A stretch of DNA of 64,000 nucleotides. Source: CADEDH01 sp965262175 (GTDB lineage Bacteria; Actinomycetota; Acidimicrobiia; Acidimicrobiales; SZUA-35). The stretch is from positions 1 to 64,000 of the forward strand of contig CBDHES010000016.1 of assembly GCA_965262175.1 (NCBI GenBank), in the 5' to 3' direction. The notes beneath the pieces were generated by a model. The model saw only the letters and a program-made list of their open reading frames with translations. It was not told where the DNA came from and made no database searches. The translations under genes were made by a program, and so were the position numbers. The stretch's first letter is position 1. Every line of letters begins with the position of its first letter. Positions 8,146 through 16,024 of the stretch are shown piece after piece.

Positions 8146-8454
8146 CTAACCAGCCGTCTCGGCCAAGGTCTCCAGAATCCGTACAACGTCCTGGCGGCTG
8201 GCGTTCTCGAGGTCCACAACCGTGCCGTCGGGTGCGGCGATCCGCACCGTCAACCTCGGGCGAGGCCGCGCCGTCCACCAACTCCAGATCACATCAGCCG
8301 TCGAGATCGCACCAGCGGCCAAGCTGAACAACGCAACGAGATCAACCGACCGTTGCACATCAACATCACTCGGCGACGCCTCACCCAACCGGGCATGGAG
8401 ATCTCTCGCCTCGTCCTCTGCCCGGTCACCTTCGACCAAAATCGTCACGCTCAC
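8146..8454 (-). CDS. EACC1-like small membrane protein
   Basis: GTG at 8454 is preceded by a ggagg site and gives 102 residues. The N-terminal strand VSVTILVEGD is followed by a helix pair (LVALFSLAAGAISTADVIWS) and the strand-rich tail RPRLTVRIAAPDGTVVDLE, then a helix ASRQDVVRILETL. The architecture matches the effector-associated constant component 1 (EACC1) family described from NTP-dependent conflict systems. Its exact biochemical role is unknown; a membrane-linked adaptor between sensor and effector is inferred. Its GTG overlaps the inferred TGA of TPR gene A (GTGA). Because of a frame change, the TPR frame also runs into it without a stop, so a fused product is possible. Confidence 0.7.
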   Translation of the reverse strand: MSVTILVEGDRAEDEARDLHARLGEASPSDVDVQRSVDLVALFSLAAGAISTADVIWSWWTARPRPRLTVRIAAPDGTVVDLENASRQDVVRILETLAETAG

Positions 8455-8719
8455 TGTTTCCCTCCAGCTTGTTGGGATTCGATCTGCTCCAGCACCTGCC
8501 GATACGATCTCCACCCGGGGGTCCGAGCACTCCTCGGCGATCGCAATAGCACGACGAAGCCGCACTACTGCCTCAGCCACGTCCCCAAGCTCGACGCAAC
8601 AGGTAGCAACATTGAACTCGCAAAGAGCCTCGGTCGGACGGTCGCCGATCTCTCGAGCAAGCTCAACCAACGGACCCTGATACTCCAGCGCCTTCTCGAA
8701 CTCGCCAGACCGCGAAGTA

Positions 8720-9240
8720 CACGCCGCCGATGTTGTTGAGGGTGGTGGCTTCGCCTGCCCGGTCTCCGATGTCACGGCGGATGGGGAGGGCTTGGTGGTA
8801 GTGGTCGAGCGCCCCCTGCCGATCCCCAAGATGCGTGGAGCACGTGGCCGATGTTGTTGAGGGTGGTGGCTTCGCCTGCCCGGTTTCCGATGTCACGGTG
8901 GATGGGGAGGGCTTGGTGGTAGTGGTCGAGCGCCCCTTGTCGATTGAGCACCAAGTGCGTTGAGCACGTTGAGCAGGCCGATGTTGTTGAGGGTGGTGGC
9001 TTCGCCTTCCCGGTTTCCGATGTCACGTTGGATGGGGAGGGCTTGGTGGTAGTGGTCGAGCGCCCCCTGCCGATCCCCAAGTGCGTTGAGCACGGCGCCG
9101 ATGTTGTTGAGGGTGGCGGCTTCGCCTGCCCGGTTTCCGATGTCACGGTTGGATGGGGAGGGCTTGGTGGTAGTGGTCGAGCGCCCCCTGTCGATCCCCA
9201 AGATCGTTGAGCACGTGCCGCCGATGTTGTTGAGGGTGGT
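8720..9240 (-). repeat. Tandem 120-bp TPR-coding repeats (array A)
   Basis: About five units marked by gatgttgttgagggtggtgg recur at spacings of 119-126 bp. They are close relatives of the units in array B, but carry gatgtcacg in place of gacctcacg (DIGNR instead of EVGDR in the protein). The two arrays are therefore diverged subfamilies and not one copied block. Confidence 0.82.
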
Positions 9241-9360
9241 GGCTTCGTTTACCCCGGTCTCCGGCGGCCTGGTACAGGTCGAGGGCCTGGGCGTAGTCAC
9301 CGAGCGCGTCACGACCCCGCCCCAACACCTGCTTCGCCCACCCGAGATGGTAGAACGCGC

Positions 9361-9532
9361 TCGCGTCTGGTCCCAGGGTCAACGTCGCCGACGCCGTCGC
9401 CTCAACCTCACGAAACCGCGACACCCCCAACCACACACGACACAACCGACCACTCAACTCACGAGCAATCCCCGCCTCACCACCACCAACAGCAAGACGA
9501 TGCACCTCACGCAACCGCAACTCCGACGTCAT
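9361..9532 (-). repeat. 172-bp perfect direct repeat, copy 2
   Basis: Second copy of the identical 5' segment of the TPR genes, 3774 bp from the first and in the same orientation. Recombination between the copies would remove the EACC1-like and CHAT-STAND genes and leave one hybrid TPR gene. Confidence 0.9.
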
Positions 9533-9712
9533 GGTGAGCCGACTCGAGTGTTCACGGACTGAGCGCTACCGCTGTGTCGGCTCGCTGACACAAGCCTTTC
9601 AGCGAGGTGATTCCCACCGGTTCTCAGGTGCTTGCGGCACGTGGACGGCACGAACCGGGTTCGGTGGGGGAGGTGCTCCATGGCGGATGGAGGGTTTCTC
9701 CTGGTCATCGGT

Positions 9713-9787
9713 TGGAGCGGGCGACCGGAATCGAACCGGCATCATCAGCTTGGAAGGCTGAGGTTCTGGCCGTTGAACTACGCCCGC
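9713..9787 (-). tRNA. tRNA-Gly(TCC)
   Basis: On the minus strand the acceptor GCGGGCG (9787-9781) pairs with CGCCCGC (9723-9717). The T arm is GGTTCGATTCC, the anticodon loop reads CTTCCAA (TCC), and the discriminator T is followed by an encoded CCA. It borders the island. tRNA 3' ends are common integration sites, but no second copy of this 3' end was seen in the window. Confidence 0.95.
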
Positions 9788-9806
9788 AGGCTTGTAGGAA
9801 GCAGAG

Positions 9807-10352
9807 GTGACAGGATACCGGACCGGGGCGGGAGCGGATGGTGACGGGGGAGGGGCGGCCGATGGGCCCGCTGCCCCGGGGCCAGCGGCCGCCAACGAGA
9901 TCACGTTGCCGGAGTGGGGCGACCTGCCCGCCGACCGGTTGATGGGCCGGGGCCACCCGGCCGGCGACTTCGTCGAAGCCCACGAGTGGGTCGTCGTCGA
10001 GGAGGACGTCGGCCGCCTCCGGCTCGACGTCCACCTCCCACCCCAGGTTCGCAACCCGCGGGGCCAGCTCTTCGGCGGATTCACGGGAACCTACGTCGAC
10101 CTGGTCAGCCTCTACGCGACCCGGGCCGGCCCCGATCGACTGTCGCCGACCGTTCCCCGCACGTGGCTGGCCACGCTCAGCATGCGGATCGACTACCTCG
10201 GTCCGATCACCGGCCCCCGGTTCGCCATCGACGCCGTCGTCGAGCACCAGCGGGGTCGGACCGCCTTCGTCGTCACCCGGATGTTCCAGGGCGACGAACT
10301 CGCGGTCCACGCCGTCGCCACCCTCCGCCGGATCGATCCCGGGCCGGGCTGA
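9807..10352 (+). CDS. PaaI-type hotdog thioesterase
   Basis: The 181-residue protein has a low-complexity Gly/Ala start of about 30 residues and then a hotdog-fold domain with the PaaI-like motif NPRGQLFGGFTGTYVD, plus TLSMRIDYLGPI and RTAFVVTRMFQ strands. Members hydrolyse acyl-CoA thioesters; the acyl chain cannot be read from sequence. The GTG at 9807 is the first start after tRNA-Gly. A later start within the Gly-rich stretch would also fit the family. It stands alone, with a 149-bp gap before the chemoreceptor gene. Confidence 0.75.
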   Translation: MTGYRTGAGADGDGGGAADGPAAPGPAAANEITLPEWGDLPADRLMGRGHPAGDFVEAHEWVVVEEDVGRLRLDVHLPPQVRNPRGQLFGGFTGTYVDLVSLYATRAGPDRLSPTVPRTWLATLSMRIDYLGPITGPRFAIDAVVEHQRGRTAFVVTRMFQGDELAVHAVATLRRIDPGPG

Positions 10353-10501
10353 GCGCCGCCTCCGAGTGGGTGGAGGGTCGCTTGGTTCGAGGCTCGAACG
10401 ATGCGTTCCGTCAGCTCACGACACAAATCTCCTCGCCGACAACCTCTACAAGCCGGTGGGCGTTCTCGCCCGGCCGGTTACTTGGGCAAAAGGAGACAGC
10501 A

Positions 10502-11482
10502 ATGCAAGGGCGACGATTGGGGTCGTGGGTGATCCCGTGCCCGGTGGGCTTGGCCACCGGGCTGGTGGTGGTAGCGGCGGTGACGATCACCGCAGCCGCC
10601 ACGCTTCGATGGGGACCGGCCCCGGCCACGGCCGCTGTCGGAGCCGTGGTGCTGATCGGCGGCCTCGTCGTGATCGGTCGAGTCGGGGTGGTGCCCGTCC
10701 GCCGATCGTCGGTGGCCCTCGGCCGGTCGGCCATCGACCTCGAGGCCCGAACCAGCGACGCCGAGACCAGCGCTCGGCGAGCGGCGGCCCGAGCCGGCGA
10801 TGCCTCGACGGCGGGCTGGTACATCTCCGAGAGCGTCGAGACGGTGGCCGGCGCCGTCGAGGAGCTGAATGCCTCGATCGCCGAGATCGCCGGTCAGGCC
10901 GGTGAGGCAGCCGACATCACCAACCTGGCGGTCGACGTCGCCGAGCGGGCGTCGGACGCCGTCGTCACCCTCGGCAAGACGTCGGCCGAGATCTCCTCGG
11001 TCGTGGCGGCGATCGAGTCGATCGCCACCCAGACCAACCTCCTCGCCCTCAACGCCGCCATCGAGGCGGCCCGGGCCGGTGAGGCCGGCCGGGGCTTCGC
11101 CGTCGTCGCCACCGAGGTGAGCGACCTCGCCGCCGAGACCTCCCGGGCCACCGACGAGATCGCCGGCCAGATCGAGGCCATTCAGGCCGCAGCCGACGCA
11201 GCGGTCGGAGCCAACCGGCAGATCACCGAGACGATCCACCGCATCAACACCATCTCGACCGCCATCGCCTCGGCCGTCGAGCAGCAGTCGGCGGCCACCG
11301 CCGACATCGGTCGCTCGGCCGAGCAGGCGGCCCGTGGCACCGACGAGGTCGTCCGTTCCCTGGCCGACGTGGCCGGCATGGCTGAAGACGCCACCTCATC
11401 GATGGCCGCCACGAGGGCCGCAGCGGTAAGACTCCGCGGCCGGGTTGCCGACCTCGAGCGCTTCGTCGGATGGGCCCGGTAG
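10502..11482 (+). CDS. Minimal methyl-accepting chemotaxis protein
   Basis: ATG at 10502 follows an aggag site and gives 326 residues. Two closely spaced membrane helices (VGLATGLVVVAAVTITAAAT and AVGAVVLIGGLVVIGRVG) leave no room for a periplasmic ligand domain. The rest is the coiled-coil signalling domain with the CheA/CheW-contacting tip TNLLALNAAIEAARAGE and GRGFAVVATEV. It would be a membrane-anchored cytoplasmic signal transducer. No che genes or flagellar genes are visible nearby, so its pathway (chemotaxis or Tad/type IV pili control) is open. Confidence 0.88.
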   Translation: MQGRRLGSWVIPCPVGLATGLVVVAAVTITAAATLRWGPAPATAAVGAVVLIGGLVVIGRVGVVPVRRSSVALGRSAIDLEARTSDAETSARRAAARAGDASTAGWYISESVETVAGAVEELNASIAEIAGQAGEAADITNLAVDVAERASDAVVTLGKTSAEISSVVAAIESIATQTNLLALNAAIEAARAGEAGRGFAVVATEVSDLAAETSRATDEIAGQIEAIQAAADAAVGANRQITETIHRINTISTAIASAVEQQSAATADIGRSAEQAARGTDEVVRSLADVAGMAEDATSSMAATRAAAVRLRGRVADLERFVGWAR

Positions 11483-11491
11483 CTTCGATGG

Positions 11492-12850
11492 GTGGGCAGT
11501 GACGACATCGACCCCGCCGAGGGGGCGCCCCGCGGTCGCCCCACCATCCGAGTCGTCGAACCGCCCCCCAGCCGTCAGATCGGCATCATGGTGGCGTCGA
11601 TCCTCACCACCGTCTCCAGCGTCTACCCCGCCTTCCTCGCCGGTGCGCTCGGGTTCGAGCTCCGACAGGCCCTCGATCTCTCGGCCGGCACCTTCGGCCT
11701 CCTGATCGCCGGGTTCTTCCTCGGCTCGGCGCTGGGCTCGGTCGCCCTCGGTCGGGTCGGGGAGTGGATCGGGGCCCGGTTGGCGATCGTCGCCAGCCTC
11801 CTCACCACCGCCGCCGTCACCGGAGCGATCGCCGCCTTCGCCCGATCGGCCGCCGCCATGGTGGCCGCCCTCGTCATCGCCGGGCTGGCCAACTCCTCGG
11901 CTCAGCCGGCGGCCAACAAGCTCCTCAGCCAGTCGATCGATCCCCGGCGGCTGGGCTTCGCCATGGCGGTCAAGCAGTCCGGGATGCCCGGTGCGACCCT
12001 TCTCGGGGGTCTCGCCGTTCCCGGCATCGCCCTGTGGGCCGGTTGGCCGTGGACCTACGTCGCCGCGATGATCCTGGCCCTGGTGTCCATTCCGGTCGTG
12101 ATGCGGTTCGCCCCCGACGACTCGCCGGGCTCCCGGCCCCCATCCGAGCGGCGCCCGCCCGACCCCCGTCCGCTCCGACGGCATGGGATGGAGGTCGCAC
12201 GACCTCGGTCCGGGCGATCGGGCCGCTCGGGGTCAGATGGCGAGGGCCTCACGACCCGGACGCCGGTTCTCGCCCTGGCTGCGGTGGCCGCCGGGTTCTC
12301 CGCCGCGGCCGCCGGCACACTGGGCAACTGGGTGACCAGCTCCGCGGTCGACAGCGGCTGGTCGACCGGTGCCGCCGGCCTCCTGCTCAGCCTCGGTTCC
12401 CTGACCGGGATCGCCAGTCGGCTCGTCCTCGGCTGGGCCGCCGACCGCTCGAACCGGTCGCCGATGAGCACCGCCGCCGGCTACCTGGCGCTCGGGGCGC
12501 TCGGCGCCCTCCTGCTGGCGCCCCGCGTCACCTGGACCCACGCCATCGCCGTCGTCACCGCCTTCGGCGCAGGGTGGGCCTGGCCGGCCCTGTTCAACTT
12601 CGCCATCGTCCGCGCCAACCCGGGCGCCGCGGCGACGGCCACCGGCGTCACCCAGACCGGCGTCTACATCGGGGTGTTCACCGGCCCGCTCCTGATGGGG
12701 ATCCTCGTCGACGTCTGGGGCTACCCGGTCGGGTGGACCGTCATCGCCGCCAGCATGCTCATCGGCGCCTCGATCATGTCGCTGCTGGCCCGGCGGGTCG
12801 TCCCGCCGGCCGTTCCGGCGACGCCGGACGTGCCGGTCGCGCCCCAGTAG
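11492..12850 (+). CDS. MFS transporter
   Basis: The 452-residue protein has about twelve hydrophobic helices in two halves, separated by a charged loop (about residues 205-245). The first half contains a motif-A-like loop GRVGEWIGARLAI and the second half GWAADRSNRSPM. This is major facilitator superfamily architecture. The substrate is not indicated. The GTG at 11492 lies 9 bases after the chemoreceptor stop, and the gene ends 10 bases before the next regulator gene, so the three may be cotranscribed. Confidence 0.85.
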   Translation: MGSDDIDPAEGAPRGRPTIRVVEPPPSRQIGIMVASILTTVSSVYPAFLAGALGFELRQALDLSAGTFGLLIAGFFLGSALGSVALGRVGEWIGARLAIVASLLTTAAVTGAIAAFARSAAAMVAALVIAGLANSSAQPAANKLLSQSIDPRRLGFAMAVKQSGMPGATLLGGLAVPGIALWAGWPWTYVAAMILALVSIPVVMRFAPDDSPGSRPPSERRPPDPRPLRRHGMEVARPRSGRSGRSGSDGEGLTTRTPVLALAAVAAGFSAAAAGTLGNWVTSSAVDSGWSTGAAGLLLSLGSLTGIASRLVLGWAADRSNRSPMSTAAGYLALGALGALLLAPRVTWTHAIAVVTAFGAGWAWPALFNFAIVRANPGAAATATGVTQTGVYIGVFTGPLLMGILVDVWGYPVGWTVIAASMLIGASIMSLLARRVVPPAVPATPDVPVAPQ

Positions 12851-12860
12851 TCTTGGGCCG

Positions 12861-14162
12861 GTGGAGCACTGGTCCCGCGCCGGGGATGTCCTCCGGTGGT
12901 GGCGCAGCGACGTCGCCGGCCTCACCCAGCAGGAGGCCGCCAACCGTCTCAACGTCCAACCCAGTTCCCTGTCGAACTGGGAGCGGGGCACCCGGGCGGT
13001 GTCCCTCGACCTCGACGAGGTCGACCGGTCCCTCGATGGCCACGGCACGTTGGCCGGGCTGCTGTGGGCCCACGGGACAACGACCGGCCTCGACCCCGGC
13101 TACGTCTGGACGAAGGTGTTCCCCGGGCCGTCGCAGCCGGTGTGGCTCTGGGTCCGGTCCACGGCGTCCCGGGTCCACCTCGAGGCCGAGTGGGGGATCG
13201 TTCGCCTCGACACCGACCTCGAGCTCGGGCCGAACGGAGCCTTCATCACCGTCGGAGCGTCGATCGCCGACTCGCCGGTCGTCGTCGCCTTCGACGAGCT
13301 GAGCTGGGCCGACTTCGGCTTCGGGGAGGTCCCCGACGCCGTCTCGGGGGCACCGGTCATACCGGCGGTCACCCTGTTCGAAGCCAGCACGGCCGACGGG
13401 GAGTTCATGGAATACTTCCGCTCCGAACTGGCGACCCGTCTCCGGCGGGAATCCGACGACGTCATCCGGTGGGCCAAGCGGGTGCCCCGAGCGGTGGCCA
13501 CGTTCTTCCCCGGCGCCGACGGCGATCGGGACGGCGACGCCGAGGGCGAGCCCCAGCGATGGCGGATCCACCCCGACGGGATCACTGCCGTCGAACGTGT
13601 CCGGTTCGCCCGTCTCCGGCACGCCCGCCGCCTCTCGCTCAACGACGTGTCCCGTCGCCTGCGGACCCTGACCGGGGTCGATGCCAGCCGCGACACCCTC
13701 CGTCGATTCGAGACCGACGTCGGCCGCCCCCACGACCCGATGCTGCCGGTCGCCCTCGATCACGTGCTCGGGGCAGAGGGGCGCCTGACGATCCACCAGC
13801 TCCTGGCCCGGTCGGGGAACGGCACGGTCACCTTCCCTCCGTTCTGGCGAGGCCCGGTCTGGCTGGAGCTCGGGGGCGGCGCCCCCTCGACGGTCCGGCT
13901 CGAACGGGGCCGGTGGACGCGCGACGTCACCGTCGACGGTCCGACGGTGTGCGCCATTCACTGGTTCGACCCCGAGGTCCCGCTCCGCGTCACCGCCGAG
14001 GCCGACCTCGCCTGGTCGGCCGGGGTCGGGCGCCGGGCCGGATCGGTGGCGATCGACCAGAACTGGAAGCCGATCGATGTCGACGTCGCGGCCCGCTCCC
14101 TGTCCGAGGTGACCGAGGCGATCAGCGCCGCCGTCGAGCGCATCGAGCCGGAGCCCGACTAG
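12861..14162 (+). CDS. Regulator with two helix-turn-helix domains
   Basis: The 433-residue protein starts with a clear XRE/Cro-type HTH (LTQQEAANRLNVQPSSLSNW, residues 19-38). A second HTH-like segment is near residues 255-295 (RRLSLNDVSRRLRTLTGV then SRDTLRRFETD). Between and after them are Trp-rich beta regions (WLWVRSTASRVHLEAEWGI and a similar VWLELGGG stretch) that could bind a ligand. No known family name is certain. It probably regulates transcription, perhaps of the adjacent transporter. Confidence 0.65.
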   Translation: MEHWSRAGDVLRWWRSDVAGLTQQEAANRLNVQPSSLSNWERGTRAVSLDLDEVDRSLDGHGTLAGLLWAHGTTTGLDPGYVWTKVFPGPSQPVWLWVRSTASRVHLEAEWGIVRLDTDLELGPNGAFITVGASIADSPVVVAFDELSWADFGFGEVPDAVSGAPVIPAVTLFEASTADGEFMEYFRSELATRLRRESDDVIRWAKRVPRAVATFFPGADGDRDGDAEGEPQRWRIHPDGITAVERVRFARLRHARRLSLNDVSRRLRTLTGVDASRDTLRRFETDVGRPHDPMLPVALDHVLGAEGRLTIHQLLARSGNGTVTFPPFWRGPVWLELGGGAPSTVRLERGRWTRDVTVDGPTVCAIHWFDPEVPLRVTAEADLAWSAGVGRRAGSVAIDQNWKPIDVDVAARSLSEVTEAISAAVERIEPEPD

Positions 14163-14324
14163 ACAGCCGACAGCCCCCTGACCAGGGAACTCGACGATCA
14201 TGCGCATGGGCCTCGACACCTGGGGAGCGTGTGCTTCACTTTCGAGTGAGACGCTCGTCGTCACCCACGAACTCGCTCAACTGTCGGCCATGTCAGGGCC
14301 GCCGAGCGATTCGATCACATGGTG

Positions 14325-14406
14325 AGGTTGGAGCGGTGCGCCCTCTCTGGGGTTGGCATGCCGCAGTTTTGCCATTGACCCGCCGCTGGGCGGACCGCTC
14401 CAACCT
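14325..14406. terminator. Long inverted repeat between convergent genes
   Basis: aggttggagcggt (14325-14337) is the exact reverse complement of 14394-14406, and the 56-base loop holds its own GC-rich pairing. It lies in the 268-bp gap between the convergent HTH and TetR genes, so a bidirectional terminator is likely. There is no obvious T run. Confidence 0.45.
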
Positions 14407-14430
14407 GCCCTGTCGACGATACTTCCGCCC

Positions 14431-15141
14431 TCACAGATGTGTCGAGGGTTCGTTGACGACACTCGAGGTGTCACTGGCCGGCTCCCACGAGGTGCCAGCA
14501 TCATCGATCGACAAGGTGGCGGCGACGGCCTCGGCCGCCAGCTCGCGGGCCTCGGCGTCGTCGACACCGAGCGATCGGAGCAGATGGGCGACCACCCCGG
14601 CGGCGTAGGCGTCGTCGGCGCCGTCATCGACGATCCGCCGGGCGGCCACGAGGAGACCGCCGACGATGACGTCGATGATCGGCCCATCGGGCCCGACGGC
14701 GAACCGGCCGGTCGTCACCCCATCGCGCAGGTCGGCCCGGAGCGGGTCGAGCGCCGGGGCATCGACGATCGTCTGCTGCACCGCCTCCAGGCGAAGCATC
14801 ACGCGGATCTCATCGGGCGAGGCGGCGGCTCGACGGAGCGCCAGGGCGGTGATCGTGGCGAAGCGGATCGCAGGGTCGTCCTCGGCGACGGTCGTCGCGC
14901 TGGCGACAGCGAAGGCCCTGATCACCTCGGGGACGACCGCATCGATCAGCTCGTTCCGGTCGTCGAAGTAGTTGTAGAAGGTGCCGTTGGAGAGCCCGGC
15001 CCGGTTGGTGACGTCGTTGACCGTGAACGACTCGCCCCGCTCGGCGATCACATCGATCGCCGCCGCCACCAACTGTCGGCGGGTCCGCTCCTTCTTCTTG
15101 TAGCCCCGCGTTCGGGGCTCGCCTGCTGACGGGGAGGCCAT
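14431..15141 (-). CDS. TetR-family repressor
   Basis: The 236-residue protein has the TetR N-terminal HTH: KKERTRRQLVAAAIDVIAER, then FTVNDVTNRAGLSNGTFYNY and FDDRNELIDAV. A variable helical ligand domain follows. It is divergently arranged with the VOC gene across a 56-bp gap carrying a palindrome, so it very likely controls that gene and itself. The ligand is unknown. Confidence 0.9.
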   Translation of the reverse strand: MASPSAGEPRTRGYKKKERTRRQLVAAAIDVIAERGESFTVNDVTNRAGLSNGTFYNYFDDRNELIDAVVPEVIRAFAVASATTVAEDDPAIRFATITALALRRAAASPDEIRVMLRLEAVQQTIVDAPALDPLRADLRDGVTTGRFAVGPDGPIIDVIVGGLLVAARRIVDDGADDAYAAGVVAHLLRSLGVDDAEARELAAEAVAATLSIDDAGTSWEPASDTSSVVNEPSTHL

Positions 15142-15161
15142 CGGTGCCCGAGACTACCAGA

Positions 15162-15184
15162 ATTGACATCGATCTCAATATTGA
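15162..15184. promoter_or_regulatory. Probable TetR operator
   Basis: attgacatcgatctcaat (15162-15179) is an 18-bp palindrome with a single mismatched pair. It overlaps a second perfect palindrome tcaatattga (15175-15184). AT-rich palindromes stand out in this GC-rich gap between tetR and the VOC gene, and the position fits repression of both promoters. Confidence 0.7.
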
Positions 15185-15197
15185 TAAGCATGCCATC

Positions 15198-15752
15198 ATG
15201 AGCGATTCGACCAGCCGACCCCGCCTCCGGCTCAGCCACAGCACGGTCGCCGTGCGCGACCTCGACGCGATGGTCACCTTCTACCACGACGTCCTCGGCT
15301 TCCAGGTCACCAACCGTGGCCCGGTCGGCGATGACGGCGCCGAGATGGCGTTCCTGTCCCAGGACCCGAGCGAGCACCACCAGGTCGTCTTCGTCACCGC
15401 CGGCACGTCCGACCACGGGTTCGTGATGGCCGATCATCTCGCCTTCCGCACCGGCAGCCTCGATGAGCTCCGGGCCATCGGTGCCAACCTCGCCGAGGCC
15501 GGGGTCGACGGGGTGATCCCGATCTCCCACGGCAACGCCTGGTCGCTCTACTTCACCGACCCCGAAGGCAACGGCCTCGAGTGCTTCGTCGACTCACCGT
15601 TCCACGTGGCTCAGCCCTACGCCGACGGGCTCGATCTCGGCGCGTCCGACGCCGAGATCGAGGCCGACACCCGGGCCAAGATCGAGGACAAGCCCGAGTT
15701 CCAGAGCCAGGAGGACTGGCGAACCTCGTTCGCCACCCGGCTGAACACCTGA
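15198..15752 (+). CDS. VOC-superfamily dioxygenase/glyoxalase-like protein
   Basis: ATG at 15198 gives 184 residues; an upstream in-frame ATG-like start at 15144 would cross the operator and is unlikely. Paired beta-alpha-beta-beta-beta modules carry metal-ligand candidates His in LRLSHSTVAVRDLD, His in VMADHLAFRTG and Glu in GNGLECFVDS. This H-H-E set matches extradiol-dioxygenase/VOC enzymes. The C-terminal tail DWRTSFATRLNT is not part of the fold. The substrate is unknown; control by the divergent TetR protein is inferred. Confidence 0.82.
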   Translation: MSDSTSRPRLRLSHSTVAVRDLDAMVTFYHDVLGFQVTNRGPVGDDGAEMAFLSQDPSEHHQVVFVTAGTSDHGFVMADHLAFRTGSLDELRAIGANLAEAGVDGVIPISHGNAWSLYFTDPEGNGLECFVDSPFHVAQPYADGLDLGASDAEIEADTRAKIEDKPEFQSQEDWRTSFATRLNT

Positions 15753-15784
15753 CCCGGTCATCGGTGCCACCGTCGCGCCTTCCT

Positions 15785-15965
15785 CGGCTATCGGTCGAGC
15801 GCGTGCTACCGTCACCTCCGACGTGGAGACGAAGTCCGGTGAGATCCCGGCACTGTCCCGCAACGGTAGAACCGGTCCTCGACCCGCCCCGGCGGGTTGG
15901 CTCGGCCCGGTGAGTCCGGTCGAGCTCTGCGTCGAGCGAACCATGTGACTCTCGAGGACTTGGAG
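15785..15965 (+). ncRNA. Cobalamin riboswitch
   Basis: The leader of the B12 uptake operon contains the conserved cobalamin-riboswitch core: gacgaagtccggtgagatc, then cggcactgtcccgcaacgg, then a variable GC-rich arm and the downstream gtgagtccgg element. The order and spacing match the class. It ends about 60 bases before the GTG of the binding-protein gene. High adenosylcobalamin would lower expression of the uptake genes. Borders are approximate. Confidence 0.9.
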
Positions 15966-16024
15966 TCGGTTCAGCGGCACCAGGCCGCTCGGGCCCCGGT
16001 ACCTCGACCGTAGGAGGTACCGAC

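Larger units (their letters stand above)
8451..9532 (-). pseudogene. TPR repeat protein A, multiply frameshifted
   Basis: The ATG at 9532 begins the same N-terminal region as TPR gene B; the first 172 bp are identical. About five 40-residue TPR units follow, then a divergent end (EFEKALEYQGPLVELAREIG, CVELGDVAEAVVRLRRAI). The tail YRQVLEQIES ends at a TGA overlapping the EACC1-like GTG. At least seven frame switches occur between start and stop, one at gtttacc where gene B has gttacc. As first gene of the operon it would supply a sensor or scaffold for the CHAT-STAND protein. Whether a full-length product is made is doubtful from this sequence. Confidence 0.7.
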
